From assembly GCA_037074705.1 (NCBI GenBank), contig CM073593.1, forward strand, positions 99,967,738-100,031,737: 64,000 nt of DNA. The letters are read 5' to 3'. Below, piece after piece: positions 30,541 to 42,129 of the stretch (its first letter is position 1; every line of letters starts with the position of its first letter). The notes under the pieces were generated by a model. It had not been told where the DNA came from and did no database searches. It saw nothing but the letters and a program-made list of their open reading frames with translations. Made by a program: the position numbers and the translations under genes. The stretch comes from Zhengitettix transpicula. Lineage: Eukaryota > Arthropoda > Insecta > Orthoptera > Tetrigidae.

Positions 30541-31600
30541 TAGTGGCTGTGTCGTTCTTACGGCATCTGATTGCTTAAAAAATGTATATATATATATATA
30601 AATTCGTTTATTGGTTCACCTGACGAAAGCAACAAGTATTGTAGAAACGTTGTGTGGCATTTATTAGCAATTAATTTTTTCCCCTGTTATTTGGCTATTT
30701 ATTTATTCAATTAATATTTTTAAATATAACCTGAAGCAACACTACGGTAAATTGTTCCATGTATATCAACAAGTGCAAGTGTGAGTGAATAGACCTTGTT
30801 GTAATTTAGATTTCTGTAGTTTTTATGAAATAAAAATAATGAAATATGCCCGAAAACGGTCACTGTTTTATTACAAGTTATATTAAAACGTCAATAAAGT
30901 ATTTACGTGTTTTGAAGGAAAAGATACAAATTAATTACAAATATTTTAAATACCAATTGATTGATCGCAAAAATAGGGTCAAAACGTTGTGTTTTACTTT
31001 AATTTATATTTTGAACCGCAATTTATTAATCGATTAATTCTCTGAATAGATTAATTATGACTTTTTGTGTAATATAAAGGTTTTAGTGGATGTGTCGTTC
31101 TTACGATACATTCGTTTATTGGCTCACCTGACGAAAGCAACAAGGATTCCTGAAACGATGTGTGGTATTTCTTAGCAATTATACTTTTTACTGTCATTTG
31201 GCTATTTATTTACGTATTTAAATTTTTAAAATTTATCCTGAAGCATCACTACGGTAAATTGTTCCATTTATGTCAACAAGTCCAAGTGTGAGTGAATAGG
31301 CTTTGTTTTAAATTGAGATTTCTGTAGTTTTTATAAAATAAAATAATTAAATATGGCCAGAATAATTTCACTGTATTACTTATTACAAGTTACATTGAAA
31401 CTTCAATAAATTTCAGTTTACCACAAAAATTATTTACGTGTTGTAAAGGAAAAGGTACAAATTAATTTACAAATATCTTAAATACCAATTGATTGGTCCC
31501 AAAAATAATACTTTAATTTATATTTTGAACTGAAATTTATTAATCAATTAATTCTCCGAATAAATTATTACCTGACTCTTGTGTCATGGCTTTCAATCAG
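30541..31600 (+). repeat. Family B direct tandem repeat, two units of about 510-540 bp
   Basis: Unit 1 (about 30541-31083) and unit 2 (about 31085-31600) share TGTGTCGTTCTTACG, the core (30617-30657 and 31125-31165), CACTACGGTAAATTGTTCCA and AATACCAATTGATTG. The first core is CACCTGACGA ... GAAACGTTGTGTGG. The second has GAAACGATGTGTGG. Unit 1 carries a (TA)n insertion. Head-to-tail units with one core each resemble Penelope-like pLTR tandem copies. Confidence 0.8.
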
Positions 31601-33008
31601 TCTCGATAAATAATTTAAAACTCCATTACTAATTTTTTGGTATTTATTTGGACCCTTCGAGTAATTGTATGACGTAAACACAAAAATTAAAAATGAGTTA
31701 TATTAATTTTATAATCGTTAAAAAAATATCCTGATTTTTTTTCGCCATGTTTAATTATTTTATACCTTACAAAGAGTCAGTTTTTGTTCTAAATTATTTT
31801 TTTTATTGATTAATGAGGGTCTGATGACTTACTGGATGACGTGAGGTCCATTACGATGACGCGACAGTGGTTAGACTGGTACATTAGTAAACAAAGAGCT
31901 GATGAACTCCTTCGTGAGTCTGGTATTGCACAGGTTCCTTGACCCCCAACCCGGGACAACAGCTTTTTGAGGGTCGTCCTTCTCACGCGATCGCAATTTA
32001 CTCGCCGGCTCTGGAAAGGTAATTCCCCGTAGCCGATTCCTCGGTGGTGTCGTGTCGTGCGACAGTACGGTTCTCTCTCCCCCCCCCCCCACTATCCCCC
32101 CCGTGTGAAGCTGTAAATCAAAAAGGAACACCGTGCTAATGCCCCCGCATCAGAGGTCAAACAATATAACCCCGACATTAATCATCGTTTAGGTGTTTCA
32201 ATCTCTCTCTTTTATTTATTTTTTCGCTAACGTCGTTAACAATTACGAGAAATTATGGCCACTAATACGAACAAAGAGACATCAGGTGTTGGACGAGTGG
32301 ACACCGTGTGAAATACCGTGGGAAAGCAACTGTTTGAATGTGTTACGAAACTGTAAACTGTTAAAGAAACTCACAATCAGGTACGATTATTAATATAGAG
32401 GATTTTTTTATATAAATAAGCAAAGTATAGCACTTATAAATTATTCTACATTTAACGCAGTAAAAAAGAAACCCCTGAGGAATAAAGACTTGAAATGCTC
32501 GTGACGTAACAACCACTAATGAGTAACTTTGCTTGAAACCGTGGCGTTGAGGAACGATCAAAACCTATTTACCTCTGTTTGGGAATCCGTTTGATCTTTC
32601 TGATCATCCTCCAAACCTTTTAGTATGGTATACAATCTTGTAGACAGAGCTATATATTACTTTCTAACTCCATGTTCCATCAACACAACTTAAATATTGT
32701 CCGAAACATAAAAAAGATGCATTGTTAAGTAGATCATTAAAACATTGTAAATGATTGCCGGAAGAAGTAACTTTGGAAAATATTTAGGACGAAAATCAGA
32801 AAAGGATTCATGAGGCAACTGAAAAAAAAATTAATGTAACTACACAACGTTTATTCCTTAATTTAGGACTCAATGGTGTTGGAGCATTATAACTCTAAAA
32901 ATTATTCTTCCTCTATTGATTTTCGGCTCTGAATGTTGTTGGAAGCACTCTAAAATTTTCTGTTTAATGAATTCTGTCCTTTAAATTCATATTTTGTTAA
33001 TTAATATG
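31601..33008. other. Intergenic DNA with GC-rich island
   Basis: 31800-32180 is GC-rich with a C-run near 32081 and shows no repeat match. 32190-33008 is AT-rich. No gene seen. Confidence 0.4.
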
Positions 33009-33049
33009 AAACTGAAGAGGTTCATGGGCACAGGGAAGAAATGTTTTGT
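33009..33049 (+). repeat. Family A core (plus)
   Basis: AAACTGAAGAGGTTCATGGG then CACAGGGAAGAAATGTTTTG. The CTGAAGA box is intact, stem II is poor, and GAAACG is GAAATG. The closely similar copy at 38559 has a better stem. Confidence 0.6.
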
Positions 33050-33231
33050 TCATTATATGTAAATTTATGTAATAAATTTCTGACTTCTGGTCATGTTACA
33101 TTAATTAAATTTCTATTAATTTTATACATAATTGTATACATATGAATATAAAATTAAATAGGTAAAAAATAGTCTTTGTTATTAATAATTTTCAATCAGA
33201 CGTAATTTTTTTATTTTGTAAATTATTAAGT

Positions 33232-33275
33232 ACACAACATTTTATCCCTATTTTTTTTGGGACATTTTCAGGTGT
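33232..33275 (-). repeat. Family A core (minus) with 5-bp outer stem
   Basis: Read on the minus strand: TACAC, CTGAAAA, T, GTCCC, loop, GGGAT, AAAATGTT, GTGTA. TACAC and GTGTA pair perfectly as the outer stem and GTCCC/GGGAT as the inner one. The core is CTGAAAA instead of CTGANGA. Confidence 0.7.
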
Positions 33276-33490
33276 AAAAATTATTATAATTTAAATCAGA
33301 TAATTTAATATTTTAATCTGAATTTTATGAGAATAAATTAGTTGATATTACGTGATTTAAATAGTCTAAATAAACTTAAATTCAACATCTCATTTTGAAA
33401 TTCTGGAATTCAGATAATATTATTGATGTTTAGTAAGTACGATGGTGCCCAATAATATTAGGGGTTAAAAATTGCGGAATTTTATTTAAG

Positions 33491-34030
33491 ACTAGCTGGG
33501 TGGCCGGCGTTGCCCGAGATGTCATTTATCCATAATCCCTCGATTTGACTCCAATCTAGGTATCTTTTAGGTTATTTTTATGTAACGCAACTCGACCCCC
33601 TTCATTAAATGTGTTGTCGGCCGGTTACATTGTTTGAGTATTTCCACCCACTGCTCTCATGCCGAAAGGGGTTGAAATTTTACAAAAACCATTGGTAGAT
33701 ATTTTATAAACGTCATTGACCTCAACATTTATTTATTCCAAATATCGACCATTTAACCTGTTAGAAAAATTCTACCCCCGTGTAGCCCCGCACCTGAACA
33801 TTAAATGGCGAATTTAATGTCATCATTAAACTCATCTACATGCATAAAACTGGATTTGACTCCAATCTTGATTCTATTAGCGTTATTTTCTTGTAATACG
33901 CGTCCACCCCAAACCCTAAGGGTCCTCCGTTCCGATGATGTTGTAGTCAGATAACATCGGTAGAAAACCAAAATCAGAGTCTTTTTTTCAGCGACGACCC
34001 TCATGCCAAAGAGAAACTTTACTTACAGAA
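33491..34030 (+). repeat. Dispersed repeat with internal duplication, head like family G
   Basis: Head ACTAGCTGGGTGGCCGGCGT followed by TGCCCG, as at the start of G1. GATTTGACTCCAATCT occurs twice (33541, 33852), each followed by TTA.GTTATTTT.TGTAA, so a unit of about 310 bp is duplicated. Family not recognised. Confidence 0.65.
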
Positions 34031-35299
34031 AATATTTTTACATAATTTTTTGGCTTGCCAAAATATGGAATAAATTACGTTACAGTTGATTTACTACAGT
34101 AAAATACATATATTAACTGTTAAGGATTTTCGGAATTTAAGAGACGTCGAATTTATTTCATTTTATAATTGTCTGAAAAATTATTGTAAAGGATATAATT
34201 GATATTAGGACGTTAAATTGGTCACTCGCGATAATAACTACATAACATTAGATTTTATATGTTGTTAAATTGTATGTTTTCATCACAGATATTTATTATT
34301 TTGAAATATGAAGTTGATAATGGCGATGCTGAAAGCTTCTTCCAAAAAAAAAATTAACTGGTTTGAAAAATTACAACTTTATATTTCCTGTCTCTGATAT
34401 AAATAAGTTTGGGTCAGTTCAATTAGTAATTAATTATATTATATTGCGCTCTGGTAATGTGTGTGATGCTACGTAGTATCTCAACTACCCTCCCATTTCC
34501 ATAAATCAGTCCGAATGATCCTAATATAATACCGAGGTAGGGGGGGGGGGCAGAAACGTCGTCAATATTTCAACCGAGCCCCCAGTGACGATTACATTAC
34601 TAATACGATCTAGTAACCCCTCAACGTATTACCATCGTCCAAATTAACATGACACGACACAGAATTAAGTTTAAATCTTGTATTCTATGAACATGGTCTC
34701 GTAATTTTTGAGTGCACTAAAGTAATCATCTGCCACTAAGGCATCTTGCACCTTGCACCGTCTCACACCACCCCTCTTGAAACGAGACTCGGCAGGTGCA
34801 AGAGGATTTTAATCAACCCTCTTTATCCACAACGCCGACCTCATAATAACAGGGGGCTGGCTCTAAATTACATCCCCCCCCCCCAACACACACACACACC
34901 ATCGAAGGGAACGAGTTAGAAGACCCCAGCTAAGGAAAAGGGCATTCCGTAGGTGGCAGTTTTCAGAATAAGGAGGGTTGGTAGCAGCTTTCAACTACGG
35001 CCAAAATAAATGGTGCTACAAAATACCCTTTTATTTCTGGTAGTCAGTCCCGTTGTTGCATTGGTTGCCACGTCGTTATTACATCTTACAAGGACATAGA
35101 AAAAGTCTTCAAATCTCTGGGAACCAAGTTAAATTACAACAGTAAAAACTAAAAGTGCAAAGAAAAGATTGAAAGAGAAATTAAAACAGAGCGGTCAGTG
35201 TTCGCCACCCGCCTTACAATTCACCGCCGCGACGATTTACGTGCAATCAGTCACGATGATTATAAAATGGTCAGTGAAAAACATTGCATAGGAACTTTA
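34031..35299. other. Intergenic DNA with homopolymer-rich island
   Basis: 34440-34950 is GC-rich and includes G10 at 34541, a C-run at 34875 and a short (CA)n at 34888. No gene or repeat family recognised. Confidence 0.4.
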
Positions 35300-35560
35300 T
35301 CTTCTAATAAATAAAGCAGAGTGTTTGTTTGTATGTTTGTTTGTATATATATTTGTATGTTCCTCATCCAAATCTACACCAGTCGAGCAAATTTAACCAA
35401 ATTTCGTACACACGTTCTTTGCGATCAGGAAACAAACACTGTCGGGGTGAGACGCGTCTACCACCCTCAGAAGCGGGGGTGGAAATATTTAAACATGCTA
35501 AAACAGTCTATATTTCAGTCAGATAAATATTTTAGGGGTCAAAGATATTCATAAATTTTA
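35300..35560 (+). repeat. Dispersed repeat with (GTTT)n-like head
   Basis: TTTGTTTGTATGTTTGTTTG, then a stretch TCGAGCAAATTTAACCAAAT that resembles the start of many short insect repeats, and GAAGCGGGGGTGGAAATATTT. Single copy in this window, so assignment is tentative. Confidence 0.4.
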
Positions 35561-35656
35561 TCAGAATGTAACTTCTTTCATACGTAGATATTCAGAGAAG
35601 ATGGGATAAGTGGTGGAACATTTTTTCTGATTTAAACTATCGTATATCTAGCAGTA

Positions 35657-35659
<3 letters not shown>

Positions 35660-35694
<35 letters not shown>
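35660..35694. repeat. (AT)n microsatellite
   Basis: About 17 AT units. Confidence 0.95.
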
Positions 35695-35697
<3 letters not shown>

Positions 35698-36161
35698 TAA
35701 ACTTGTGCTAAGGTCGTGGGAAAATTTTCCCACGGTTCAACCCAAAGAAATTAGTACTCACGTGACGTCAGATTTAACGTCATACGACGTGAGGGTAAAT
35801 GTTAGTTGTTCGTTTAATTTTTTTTACATAGTAATTTACATAATTTAATTAAATAGTTGATTTATAATTGTGTTTTTTTCCAGCAACAAGTATGTTGATA
35901 AATAACCTGAATAGAATCGTGAAGTTAATAATTTTTACGTCTAAAATAAATAATAATCTCAGCGTGTTGGTTTTTTAATATTTCTTTTCTAGTTTTTACG
36001 GTAGTGTTGTTTGTGCAGTGCAGTTTTATTTTTGGAAAACTTGTTAGTGATATTAGTGAAGGGAAGTTTATCTTACAATTGCTTTATATTTAATATTTCT
36101 TACACGTGTAATGTTCTGTAATCCTAACTTATATTCTCCCTTATTCTTACGTATTCCTTAT
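35695..36161. other. AT-rich DNA, in part the 5' flank of a LINE 3' region
   Basis: Nothing recognised until about 36120. There the sequence TTATATTCTCCCTTATTC and TACGTATTCCTTAT forms the target of S copy 3. Confidence 0.4.
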
Positions 36162-36712
36162 GCTCATCAAGGAAGCCTGCGAGAGGATTCTCTCGCAGGT
36201 GAACCTTCCCAGACAGTCTGGCGGGGGCTACCTTTGGGGATGCCTTCACAACTCTCTGTTTTTTTTTTTCGAACTAAGGTTCCCACATGCCGAGGCACCT
36301 CGGCCTGTTTTGAGAGGTGTATGTTCCGGGGTCGCAGACCTCGGGCATACGGTAAGAGTTGTCCGCTATTCCTATTGGAATAGTCGGCCAGCTGCCTCCT
36401 AAACTGGCCATGGGATGGCGAGGGGTAAGCTGCGTCCCCACAGCAAACTCCTCTCCCGCCATCGGAAGGGCGTGGGACAAGTACCAAATGCCCGACTTAC
36501 CTGATGCAGGTTTTTATAGGGTTTGTCCTGCATTACTTTTAGGCGAATGCCGGGTAGGATCCTTAAACTATAGCCCGGGGGCCCTAGTGAACCCTTAGCT
36601 GCCTTCCTCCACCCTTCCGCATCCCCCCTTTCAAATCCCTTTCCTATGCTATAAGAGGGGAGTTGCCACTATGTGGATTATCCTATACATAGCCTGTCTA
36701 CAACCAAAAAAA
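36162..36712 (+). mobile_element. S-family retroposon copy 3 (full length, with 14-bp target-site duplication)
   Basis: About 551 bp from GCTCATCAAGGAAGCCTGCG to CCTGTCTACAACCAAAAAAA. A perfect 14-bp direct repeat TACGTATTCCTTAT flanks it (36148-36161 and 36713-36726). It belongs to the second subfamily, whose 3' end reads ATACATAGCCTGTCTACA. This copy best defines both ends of the S element. Non-coding by my reading. No pol III boxes are evident. Confidence 0.95.
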
Positions 36713-36915
36713 TACGTATTCCTTATATTCTCCCTGAACCTATTTCATGTAATTTCAAATATGTACACTTTAAATTCTTCACATCATTATTTATGTATAG
36801 TCTTGAACATCTAGAGTATTTATCTCATTCATACATTCGTAAGTAATATCGATGTGGCTTGTCCTGTTTCCCCATCAGAGGACTAATGGAACTAATAAAA
36901 TCTAATCTAATCAGT
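36713..36915 (+). repeat. 3' UTR and tail of an unidentified LINE
   Basis: ATTCTCCCTGAACC ... CAGAGGACTAATGGAACTAA, ending AATAAAATCTAATCTAATC. This is a tail style common to Jockey/CR1-type LINEs. S copy 3 is inserted just upstream. Confidence 0.5.
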
Positions 36916-38558
36916 TATGGGAATTGTTTAGAAGTGCTGAAAATTTTCAGGATAATTTGTAGAACATATCCGCTATTTTTTTTTATATAAATTGTATTTT
37001 ATCTTTGTTTACACGTATGTATTTCTTTTCTCAAGTTTCCACCATGTTCCATCCCATCTGCAGCCAATTATATACACACATGCACACATATTCTTGAAAA
37101 CATAATAAAAAATAATAATAGGATTTTCTGCTTCGTTGAATACTTTTGTATGTTTTACATGAATTCCTTCTGGACAACGAGCAGTAATTCTCCATCTTGT
37201 AGAATGTAATGAATATACGTAGATCAAGGTCCTTGTTGCCGCAACGTGTTTTCTAGAAGAAGTGGCAACATGAAAAATAGGCTGTTGTGATAATAATTAA
37301 AATACGCGCTTCGACAGGAAAATTTTTCTCCTCCCCTACCCCCCAAACCCTCCGGAAATCTACCCTGATTGACTCCATTAGCCTTGCAGGTGCTTCCCAA
37401 ACACTTGCTGGCCGCCTTGGTACGCGTCTTCTAGTCGCGACACGCACTCTAGATCTTTATCTGCGGAGTGTGCGTCACTTCTGACAGAACATGCGTCATC
37501 AGCCTCAACTCTCTCCTCACTTCAGCCCCCAAACGTGAAGTACTAGCGACCTGGCCAGACTTTACGGCCACAGAATGGATAGTTGTCGGCTTCTATAGAC
37601 ATTTCTAAATGTATTACTCTGAAAATACGGGAAAATTATAATCCTAATTCAGATTTTGATAGTTGCCTACGTCAAAAGTACAAAACGAAAATTAAAAAAA
37701 AATATTTATAGCTTAACGGATAGAAGAATCGTCCATTTAGAAAGCGGTGCTCTACCTACTGAGACACACTGATGACTCCTGGTGAGGTACGAGCTTTCTC
37801 TACCCTCTCTACGACGTACACCTGAAGACAGGCTCACCCACAATTTAATAAACCACATTTTTCACGACCTAATTGAAGAATTACGTGTAAATTCATTATT
37901 TATGAATTATTCCAGGATTCAAAGCAGAAAATTCTTAAAGAGAAACAAACAGAAAAAAACGGATTTTTTTATATATCTGTTAATAAATTCATAAGACAAA
38001 TAAAAATTATTATTGTCACTAAAAAAAAGCAAGAAAAATATATCAGGGATGTTGTTTTACATCACAGAGACATAAAAAAAGCTTGGCCAGGTGGTATCGT
38101 AACGTAGGACACTGGTGTTGAGCAAGAAATAACGGACAATAACCCACTAAACTCATGCTGATCATAGTCCAGTCTGGACGAATAAAAAATTAGGCCGAAT
38201 TCAGTCAAATTAACAACTGAAAAAGTGGAACGGTGTTGTAATCCGGTGTTGCTTTCCGACGCAATTCAATCCATTATAGTTTATACACGACTCCCTCAGT
38301 CAAAAAAAAATTTTTCTTCATTCTTCTCCAAACGACAATTGCTTTAATTAAAATGTAATTTATGTATCATGGATTTATTAAATTACATTTAAGGATTTAT
38401 TAAAGGATTTAAGGATTTATTAAATTACATTTATTAAAATTTTTCTTAACGTTTTCTCCGTACGATCAGGGCCTGGAAGTTGTTGGAAGAAGTTAAAAAA
38501 AATTTTTTTTTTGTTCAATGAGTTATATCAATTTAATTCACATTTTGTTAATTATATG
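36916..38558. other. Intergenic DNA, partly single-copy
   Basis: 37310-37560 is GC-richer and repeat-free. At 37715-37790 on the minus strand TGTCTCAGTAGGTAGAGCA looks like a tRNA D-arm/A-box, but no B-box or acceptor stem follows, so it is at most a tRNA-derived fragment. At 38360-38440 AAGGATTTATTAAA is repeated a few times. Confidence 0.4.
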
Positions 38559-38600
38559 GAACTGAAGAGGTCCCTGAACATAGGGAAGAAACGTTTTGAA
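38559..38600 (+). repeat. Family A core (plus), well-preserved hairpin
   Basis: GAA, CTGAAGA, G, G, TCCCT, loop, AGGGA, A, GAAACGTTTTG. The 5-bp stem TCCCT/AGGGA is intact. CTGAAGA and GAAACGTT are both exact. The outer stem is short. Confidence 0.7.
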
Positions 38601-38994
38601 GTATTGTAATAAATATAAAATTTTAATGAATAAATTCTTTGACTTTTTGCCATGATACAATTAATAAATTTTATTTATACAGGTAAGTTTAATTTTTCAG
38701 TTTTGTTTTTTAATAAATTTTGACGCCGTAAACCACTTTGCCCCACCTCCGCCCCCCCCAAAATATATGGTTTAAATTGATTACGATTTTTTTATAATTT
38801 TCTGCGTTTCTGATTTGTACTTTTTAACTGAAATTTACAGCTGTGGAACCTGTGGTTAATGTTCATTCCTTCATATCCTCACAGATGTATTCGAAAACAG
38901 CACACTGATATCTGATGGAGACAAGCAAAAATAAAAATTAAATATTTATACATAAATTTTGTATGTTAGTAAGGAACGTTAAAATGAAAACGAA

Positions 38995-39210
38995 ATACGT
39001 CTGATTGAAAATAATGAATAAGAACGATAGCCAAGAGAGACAAAAAGGTTAATATAAATACCACACAACGTTTCTGGGACCCTTGTTTCTTTCGTCAGAG
39101 CCTTTAGCGACACAACTGCACTGACGAAAGGAACAAGGATCCCAGAAACGTTGTGTGGTATTTATATTATCACTTTTTTGTCTGAATTAGCTATAGTTCT
39201 TATTCAAAGT
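38995..39210. repeat. Family B palindrome, second copy
   Basis: The left arm (minus sense, about 39000-39100) and right arm (plus sense, 39118-39205) each carry a core: minus 39096-39061 and plus 39121-39158. Both have CTGACGA, a GGATCCC or GGGTCCC hairpin side and GAAACGTTGTGTGG, then the AATATAAATACC/GGTATTTATATT body. The centre has GACACAACTGCACTG. Confidence 0.85.
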
Positions 39211-39214
39211 AAGG

Positions 39215-39670
39215 AACAATTAATTTTTTCCTATTTTCGCCGCCAGAGGACACGGCGGTATCGCACAGACGCCGCGCCGACTGTACCAGCGTCCGTCCGC
39301 CAGGAGGAAAGACTGCCCAGTGATAATTTGTGGTCCCCGGGAGGGGGCATCTTCGTGATGTCCTTATCACAGGTCGCCCTGCCATCTGTCATAACGCCAC
39401 TAAAAACAATTTGCTACAAGGCCGCGGCAGCAGCGAGATGTAAGATATTAAATGCCGTGGTACTGACTAATGTTAAATACGTTCCCGAGCGCAGCATGGA
39501 CGCTGAACGCTCTATCCGTCTTCTCCTACCAAACATTTAGCGTGAGATCTCGCCTCCAAGTTTCCCAGACTCACTCACGCGGATGTAGAGGACTACGGAA
39601 TTTCCAGCCCGGCCCAATTGAACAAGGAATTCCACTCGAAAGACGAACAATAACGAGGGTAAAGTTGTTC
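39215..39670. other. GC-rich single-copy island
   Basis: Repeat-free and GC-rich, with a 129-codon frame (39151-39540) that starts inside the B repeat and matches no family. Considered conserved non-coding DNA at best. TCATAACGCCAC and GCCGCGGCAGCAGCGAG are notable words. Confidence 0.35.
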
Positions 39671-39675
39671 TAATA

Positions 39676-39765
39676 TATTTCAATTTTACAATAAATAAAT
39701 TAATTGGGGCCCACAAGTCAGGAAAAAAGTATAATAAAGCAATTGATAGAAAAAACCTTCTTTCA
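39676..39765. repeat. Family J repeat
   Basis: TTTTACAATAAATAAATTAA and AAAGCAATTGATAGAAAAAA. Related copies at 56817-56880 and 63862-63950. Confidence 0.55.
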
Positions 39766-39834
39766 TTTATAACACCGTCAGGTTTGGATTATTATAAGTA
39801 ATTTAAATCCTGTGTGGAGTTGCTGGTACCGGGG

Positions 39835-40206
39835 AAATAAAATACCTGTGGCAGACCAAAACCAGCTGCTTCTGCCTTATTGCATAAGTAGTTGGATCTA
39901 CAAAGGCTAGGGGAAGAAAACCCTGATTAAAAAATCACCCGTTCCTCCAGGTTGGGGGTTGGTCGTAGGGCTAACAACCCTATACCATAAAAGGAATCTC
40001 GTTCAGAAAGCCATAATAAGATGGAATGGAAACGACTAAATCAAAGAAGCAAAGGACATGATTTATGGTTAGTTACATGGATGAAGGAGTTGGACATAAG
40101 AGGATGCAGGAGGAAAGCAAGAGATAGTGATGCAGGCTCCAGCCCTACAGGCGCTGTAACGGCATGGTGTATGTATGTATGTAAATAATTTACATACATA
40201 CATAAT
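39835..40206 (+). repeat. LINE-derived 3' fragment with (GTAT)n tail
   Basis: Contains CCAGGTTGGGGGTTGGTCG and GGGCTAACAACCC, words I associate with RTE-like LINE non-coding parts, followed by a decayed stretch and (GTAT)n near 40170. Identity is uncertain. Confidence 0.4.
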
Positions 40207-40244
40207 GATTCGGATAAATTAGGCCAAAAATTGATAGTTTAAAA

Positions 40245-41512
40245 AAAAATTGTGACTAGTGGCTGCAGTGCCTCTTGTGACCATTGTACACCTTGACTGG
40301 CTCCGATATTAATTTATTAATTTGGCTCTAGAGTATGCCATTAGACAAACAAAAATTCACAATCACAAATAATGGCATATGCTGATGACGTGGTAATAAA
40401 ATATCGAGAACAACTAAAGCAGCAGCAGCAGAGGAGGCATATAAAGAAATAAAGAAACATGCCAAAACTGTTGGTCTAGAAATGAACTTGAAAAAAAAAG
40501 ATGATTCAGTCGCGCAGGCAATTTTTTTTGGGGGGGAAAGGATGGATTGACATAGATGGAGGTGTGTCCGCTATTCCCATTGGAACAGTCGGCCAGCTGC
40601 CTCCTAAACTAGTCGAGACATGGAGAAGGGAATGCTGCGTCCCCACAGAAAACTCCTTTCCCGCTATCGGAAGGGCGTGGGACAAGTACCCAATGCCCGA
40701 CCTACCTGATGCAGATTTTTCTAGGTTTTTCCCTGCATTACTTTTAGACGAATGCCGGGTAGGATCCTTAAACCATAGCCCGGGGGCCCCCTAGTTGACC
40801 CTTGGCTACCTTCCTCTACCCTTCCGCATCCCCCCGTTCAAATCCCTTTCCTATGCTATAAGAGGGGAGTTGCCCAACGTGGATTACCCTCATGTAGCCT
40901 GTTGTCCTAAAAAAAGTGTGATAGAAATAAGGGATAACTTTATATATAACTGGGATCCAAGTTCCACAAAGATGGAGATGAACGGCATGAAATCAGCAAA
41001 TAAATTGTATTTCTCACTACTACCAGCTTTCAAACTAAGAACAACACATATAATATCAGAAATATATAAAACCATGATTATGGAAGTGAAAGGCTGGACA
41101 CCAAACAAGAAATAGGAGATAGCGATTAACATCTTTGAAAGAAAGATCCAAAGAAGAATTTGGGGCCCAAAAATTGAGAAAATGGCATATGGAGACACAC
41201 AGATATGATAAGGAAATATATGACCTGTATAAAGAACCCAAGCATCGTAACCGCTATTAGATTAAAGGAGAATGGAATGGATAGGACACGTGCAACGCAT
41301 GGGAAAGGAAAGAATGCATTATACAATGATATGGGACTAACATGAAAGGAACAGATGGATAGAATAAGTAGAGAAGGACATAAAAAGGATAATGGAATTG
41401 AAGAACTGGAGGAGAATAGCTTTAGACAGAGAAGTTTGGAGGAAGCTACTACTGGAGGTCGAGGCCCGATATCGGGCTGTGGAGCCATAGAAGAAGAAGA
41501 AGAAGAAGAAAT
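40245..41512 (+). mobile_element. RTE-like LINE 3' half, interrupted by S copy 4
   Basis: ALEYAIRQTKI, then (frameshift) MAYADDVVI at about 40372 is the reverse transcriptase active-site box (YADD), followed by EEAYKEIKKHAKTVGLEMN. After the S insertion the 3' part resumes with WGPKIEKM, RMEWIGHVQRMGKERMHY, WIE-VEKDIKRIMELKNWRR and LDREVWRKLLLEVEAR. This is the usual C-terminus of 'endonuclease-reverse transcriptase' proteins. It ends in (GAA)n at 41489-41510. Stops and shifts make it a pseudogene. Confidence 0.85.
40565..40915 (+). mobile_element. S-family retroposon copy 4 (5' truncated, inside a LINE)
   Basis: Starts TGTCCGCTATTCCCATTGGA and ends TTGTCCTAAAAAA. The flanks show AGGTGTG before and AAGTGTG after, a probable short target-site duplication. 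Removing the insert would restore the host LINE sequence ...GGTGTGATAGAAATAAGG. Confidence 0.88.
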
Positions 41513-42075
41513 AGTATCCTGTTCTTCGTTTCACTGAACATTCAAAATCATGACACTGCAGACTTGGTAGCAGAGGTAAATTCATCCCGTGAAAGGTCTG
41601 TGCACTTTAATTGTAGAGTGAGGAGGAGGAGGGAGGGGGGCGAAAAAAAAAGAAGCTTTCTCTGGACGTAAAGAATTTGGTCTATACGTTGGAGTAGCGA
41701 TGCGAATGACTGGGCTGTAATTAGGGAGCTAAAACAGCCCCCTCGTGTGTGACAAGAGAGATGGGAGCCGTCGCCCTCAGCAGCGGCGCGTGTTGCTGCG
41801 TTATTAATTCCTCACGTTTTTATGTTTCTCTTCGGACGCATCCGGGAATCTCGCTCCTCTCTCATTTGTTACTGCTTCATCCAGCGCTCACTTTAACTCA
41901 CATCAAATTCTAAACCAGTAAGTATGACGGATTCGGGCTGCGGTTTAATGTTCCATTCCCTGGGCCCACGTACCACACGCATTGCACAGTGTGGAAAAAA
42001 ATAATTGTTTCGTTATTTCAGTATTTTGGCCCACCAACCCTCTGGCGGAAATTGTTTCTGTCTTGTAATTGATTT
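41513..42075. other. Single-copy island
   Basis: 41560-41980 is GC-richer, with purine-rich (GAGGAG) and GCAGCGGCGCGTG words. No repeat match or gene seen. Confidence 0.4.
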
Positions 42076-42100
42076 TATATATATATATATATATATATAA
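42076..42100. repeat. (TA)n microsatellite
   Basis: About 12 TA units. Confidence 0.9.
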
Positions 42101-42129
42101 ATGATAAAAATATATGTAGGATAGTGAAG

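Noticed and set aside
37715..37790. Possible tRNA gene (minus strand; TCAGTAGGTAGAGC D-arm)
   Set aside because: No B-box, anticodon arm or acceptor stem can be drawn. At most a tRNA-derived fragment.
39151..39540. 129-codon + frame in a GC-rich island
   Set aside because: It begins inside the family B palindrome, has no domain, and lacks acceptor/donor support as an exon.
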